This document shows, in pieces, positions 61,311 to 64,000 of a DNA stretch of 64,000 nucleotides (positions are counted from its first letter, which is position 1; the number at the start of each line of letters is the position of its first letter). The DNA is from JAPOXK01 sp965220315 (lineage in GTDB: Bacteria; Chloroflexota; Dehalococcoidia; Bin125), in NCBI GenBank assembly GCA_965220315.1, contig CBDCPP010000001.1, positions 992,001 through 1,056,000 on the forward strand. Direction: 5' to 3'. The notes under the pieces are model-generated. The model was not told the origin of the DNA and made no database searches. It saw nothing but the letters and a program-made list of their open reading frames with translations. The position numbers were made by a program, and so were the translations under genes.

Positions 61311-62474
61311 CTAGAAGTGACGCTCCTGGATGTTGCGACTGATGGCCAACCGTTGAATCTGGTTCGTCCCCTCGAAGATTTGAAAGACCTTGGCGTCGCG
61401 CATCCACTTCTCGCCCGGGTTATCGCGCATGTAACCGGAGCCACCGAGCACTTGGACGGCGTCCGTGGTTACCTTCATTGCGCTGTCGGTTGCGAAGGCC
61501 TTGGCCTTGCTGGCTTCTTCCAAGGTGAGATTCTCACCGCGACTCAACATCCACCCGGCGCGCCAGCATAGTAGTCGTGCTGCGTCCAGAGCGATGTCCA
61601 TGTCTGCCAGCATGAAACCGACGCCCTGATGCTCAATGATCGGCTGTCCGAACGACTGTCGCATCTTGGCGAAGTCGGCCGCATACTCGAATGCAGCGCG
61701 GCCGATCCCAAGCGCCATGATCCCGATCTGCGGCCGTGTGCCGGTTAGCGTTCCCAGCACGCCTCGGCCGCCGCTGCGGTGCTCGGGATCCGACGGCCCA
61801 AGCCGATGGTCTGCCGGGATCCGGACCTCGTTTAGCATCAGGTCGGCTGTGTGGCTGCAACGCAGCCCCATCTTTTTCCAGACGTGCGTTTCTTCTAACC
61901 CAGGCGCTTCCTTGGGCACTGCGAACGCCGAGACGCCCTTCCAACCAGTCCCCGGATCCTCCGTGGCAAACACCACGGTGAGGTCTGCGATCCCACCGCC
62001 GGTGATCCAACGCTTCTGGCCGTAGAGGATGTAATCGTCGCCGTCGCGCTTGGCGATGGTTTTCATCTTTCCGGCGTCCGAGCCCGATTCGGATTCCGTC
62101 AGTGCCAGCGCGCCGATGTGGAACTCGTTGTCATGCGGCAGTGCCATTGGAAGGAAGCGATCGCGCTGCTCATCCGTGCCGATGAGGTTGATCGCCGTCG
62201 CCGCGAGCCCTCCGGCTAACATCGCCAGCGCCATGCCGCCACAGCCCCAAGCGAGCTCCTCGCCGAGGATCAGGCTCCCAAGCCCTTCGTCGAGGTCTGG
62301 TCCCGCAAGCGGCTCGCCGTGTAGGCCCAAGGCTGCGCCCTTTTTGGCGATGTCCCAGGGAAACTCTTCGCGCTCGTCGTATTCGAGCGCGCGCGGAGCG
62401 ATCTCCTTGGTAGCGAAGTCGTGCGCCACCTTTTTGATCATGCGTTCGGTCTCGGTGAGGGCGAAGTCGGTCAT
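61311..62474 (-). CDS. Acyl-CoA dehydrogenase
   Basis: 387 residues, FAD flavoenzyme that introduces the alpha-beta double bond in acyl-CoA. Substrate/FAD signature ALTESESGSDAG, then YGQKRWITGGG, RQSFGQPI, VQVLGGSGYMRD and catalytic Glu in FQIFEGTNQIQRL (short-chain-type position). Chain-length preference cannot be read. Fits with the SDR dehydrogenase at 45.9 kb. 36 bases of spacer to the diiron gene upstream on the same strand suggest an operon. Confidence 0.94.
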   Translation of the reverse strand: MTDFALTETERMIKKVAHDFATKEIAPRALEYDEREEFPWDIAKKGAALGLHGEPLAGPDLDEGLGSLILGEELAWGCGGMALAMLAGGLAATAINLIGTDEQRDRFLPMALPHDNEFHIGALALTESESGSDAGKMKTIAKRDGDDYILYGQKRWITGGGIADLTVVFATEDPGTGWKGVSAFAVPKEAPGLEETHVWKKMGLRCSHTADLMLNEVRIPADHRLGPSDPEHRSGGRGVLGTLTGTRPQIGIMALGIGRAAFEYAADFAKMRQSFGQPIIEHQGVGFMLADMDIALDAARLLCWRAGWMLSRGENLTLEEASKAKAFATDSAMKVTTDAVQVLGGSGYMRDNPGEKWMRDAKVFQIFEGTNQIQRLAISRNIQERHF

Positions 62475-62511
62475 AGTGGCTCCGATCCGTGTTGCTTGCT
62501 GGGGCGAGGCC

Positions 62512-63243
62512 CTAGGAAGGAATAGCGCGATCCATCACACGCCGGTACGCAGCCGCTTGCAGGGCCCGCCGTAACCCGACACTCACCGCGCTTACGAGTA
62601 AGAGCTGGCTCTGCCACAGGTAGATCCGTCCTACCCGTGAGAGGTTCCCAATCAGGCCTGGTAACACTGTATGCAGGAAATTCACGTGGCGCACTTCGTC
62701 CCGCAGGATGAGGCGGAAGATATCTGCTGCTAGCGGGTCGATATCAGGTAGGCCGCGGCTCATCTGCAGGAACAGTGCCGCGAAATTCTCGCTGAAGAGT
62801 GTGGACGTCAGCCAGGTCTCCACGCGAAAGAAGCCGAAGGAGGCAATTGTGCCGAACTTGTCGATCAGGCCGGACTCTAGCCTGCTGAGCATGCCCTTAC
62901 CGTCTGCAGCTTCCAGGTAGCGATCCAGCACGTAGGCGTGCCGCGCCTCGTCTTGACATTGGGCGGCCAAGTAAAGGTTGAGATTAGGGTCGTGGAGTTG
63001 GTGGGTTGCCTTGCTCATCATCACCTGGATGGTTTCGAGGCCCATATACTCGAGCTTGTAGAAAACATTCACGAGTTTCAGCCAAGGTTCACGCTTTTCG
63101 GGCGGAATCTTGGGTCCGAGGCTCCAGTCGACATCGTGATCCGCGTTCCAGAGGCGATCGCTCTGCTGCCGGAACAGCTCGCGATAGAGGCTCCGCTGCT
63201 CCTCCGACGCCCCGTGTGCCACCGCTACTGGCGACCGCCGCAT
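62512..63243 (-). CDS. Ferritin-like diiron protein
   Basis: 243 residues, all-helical. Two E-x-x-H-type iron motifs, CQDEARHAYVLDRYL and LRDEVRHVNFLH, plus Glu in YKLEYMGLETIQ, give the carboxylate-bridged diiron site of ferritin-like/R2-type oxidases. A hydrophobic helix near residue 215 (WQSQLLLVSAVSVGL) could touch the membrane. It may oxidise a lipid or acyl substrate, as its neighbour is an acyl-CoA dehydrogenase; this is inference. Exact family not named. Confidence 0.75.
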   Translation of the reverse strand: MRRSPVAVAHGASEEQRSLYRELFRQQSDRLWNADHDVDWSLGPKIPPEKREPWLKLVNVFYKLEYMGLETIQVMMSKATHQLHDPNLNLYLAAQCQDEARHAYVLDRYLEAADGKGMLSRLESGLIDKFGTIASFGFFRVETWLTSTLFSENFAALFLQMSRGLPDIDPLAADIFRLILRDEVRHVNFLHTVLPGLIGNLSRVGRIYLWQSQLLLVSAVSVGLRRALQAAAYRRVMDRAIPS

Positions 63244-63344
63244 CCGGCCTCCATTCCTGATCTAGGCCTATTCGAAGCGCAGCATGCCGACACTTCGCAC
63301 CGAAGTATACTGACCACTTCTCGCTGACCCAGAGACGTGCGTGC

Positions 63345-64000
63345 TTAGAAACCGACCGCGGCGCCTTCGCGCCGCAGATCACTAGCACCCTCCCAGCCAC
63401 CGCTTGGGAGGCGCGCAACTGCTTGTACCGATCCCAGCCCAGAAATCCAGTCGCCCTGGCGTTGGAGCAAGTGCCCGCGGCGTTCCAGTTCTTCTAGTGT
63501 CGCTGCGGGGATCCGTTCCTCCACGATCACGTCACGCGCTGTTGTATGCCCCCACCGCGCCGCGTCGATCGCTGCTTGGAGGCTGAGGCCGTAATCGACG
63601 AGCCCCGTGATTACCTGCATGTTCGTTTGCACCTGGAAGTCGGCGCCTGGCGTCCCGGCCGCCAGCCAAAATTCGCCGTTGCGGAACAGGGTGAATGTAT
63701 TGAGCGTGTGAAGCGTCCGCTTGCCTGGCGCCATTATGTTCGGGTTGTCCGGCGTCAGACTAAAGCCCAGCATGCGGTTGTTGAGCAGCACGCCGGTCTT
63801 TCCGGCCACCGCTGCGCAGCCGAATGGGTGGTACACGCTTTGGATGAAGCTCACCGCTCTTCCATCGCGATCCCCAACTGCGAATTGGGTCGTGTCGGTG
63901 GGCTTACTGTCGGCGGCAGGCTGCAGACTCGCGTGTTCGGGGTCGATCGCTCTGGCGCGATCCCGAGCGCGCTCAGGCGAGAGGAGATCTGCCCAATTAA
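63345..64000 (-). CDS. Gamma-glutamyltransferase family protein, C-terminal part
   Basis: About 218 residues from the window end to the stop at 63345. The nucleophilic Thr region is TDTTQFAVGDRDGRAVSFIQ, followed by GVLLNNRMLGF, LHTLNTFTLFRNGEFWLAAG and DYGLSLQAAIDAARW, typical of the small subunit of autoprocessed Ntn hydrolases of this family. The FIQS variant is the branch that includes oxamate amidohydrolase-like enzymes, so the substrate may not be glutathione. The N-terminal part lies beyond the window. Confidence 0.88.
   Translation of the reverse strand, partial: NWADLLSPERARDRARAIDPEHASLQPAADSKPTDTTQFAVGDRDGRAVSFIQSVYHPFGCAAVAGKTGVLLNNRMLGFSLTPDNPNIMAPGKRTLHTLNTFTLFRNGEFWLAAGTPGADFQVQTNMQVITGLVDYGLSLQAAIDAARWGHTTARDVIVEERIPAATLEELERRGHLLQRQGDWISGLGSVQAVARLPSGGWEGASDLRREGAAVGF

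Overview
The window is GC-rich, tightly packed bacterial chromosome. Gene content, the fused CopC-CopD proteins, a large SRP RNA and a tmRNA tag reading GEKELALAA (close, from memory, to the GERELVLAG tag of Dehalococcoides) point to Chloroflexota, probably a Dehalococcoidia-like lineage. The lineage is an inference; family calls rest on motifs read directly in the sequence.

Left end, 1-7.3 kb, is accessory. It holds the 3' end of a tyrosine recombinase, a phage-like gene fragment, a DEAD-box RNA helicase, small zinc-finger and winged-helix genes, two copies of a SANT/Myb-like domain (one intact, one a headless fragment), a secreted ankyrin protein built of near-identical tandem repeats, two tRNA-like remnants and an intact tRNA-Leu(UAG) sharing a 17-bp direct repeat with one remnant. 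From 7.3 to 11.9 kb come an EamA transporter, a conserved unknown, a SulP transporter frameshifted by an extra 7-bp repeat unit, and about 1.1 kb of apparently decayed DNA.

The core block, 11.9-39 kb, is housekeeping. It contains lepA, a convergent nuclease-like unknown, the large SRP RNA, rsmA-ispE, a dinG-type exonuclease-helicase, a CCA-adding-type enzyme, rnc-smc-ftsY, a nuoE-nuoF-like diaphorase pair, mutS-mutL and malate synthase. Many neighbours overlap by 4 bp and are probably co-translated. SRP RNA and its receptor gene ftsY lie 13 kb apart.

39-44.4 kb is a five-gene minus-strand operon that looks like a copper or other metal export/handling system: a His-rich membrane protein, a His-tailed lipoprotein, a membrane-anchored CopC, a beta-propeller lipoprotein, and a CopC-CopD-cytochrome c fusion. 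A perfect 15-bp palindrome sits just before its second gene. Next is an orphan pstS preceded by four hexamers at exact 11-bp spacing (Pho-box layout), an SDR dehydrogenase, and two tandem EamA transporters, the second enlarged by repeated internal duplication.

49.4-64 kb carries a DCC-family protein, ssrA and smpB side by side, a CtpA-type protease, fabD, a methyltransferase with a disturbed 5' end, an Mrr-type restriction endonuclease, an internally deleted formate/nitrite channel, a TPR protein, dinB with an overlapping HAD hydrolase, two tandem cupin-like genes, a NUDIX hydrolase, an acyl-CoA dehydrogenase, a diiron ferritin-like protein, and a gamma-glutamyltransferase cut by the window end. 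No CRISPR array, rRNA or intact insertion sequence was seen.
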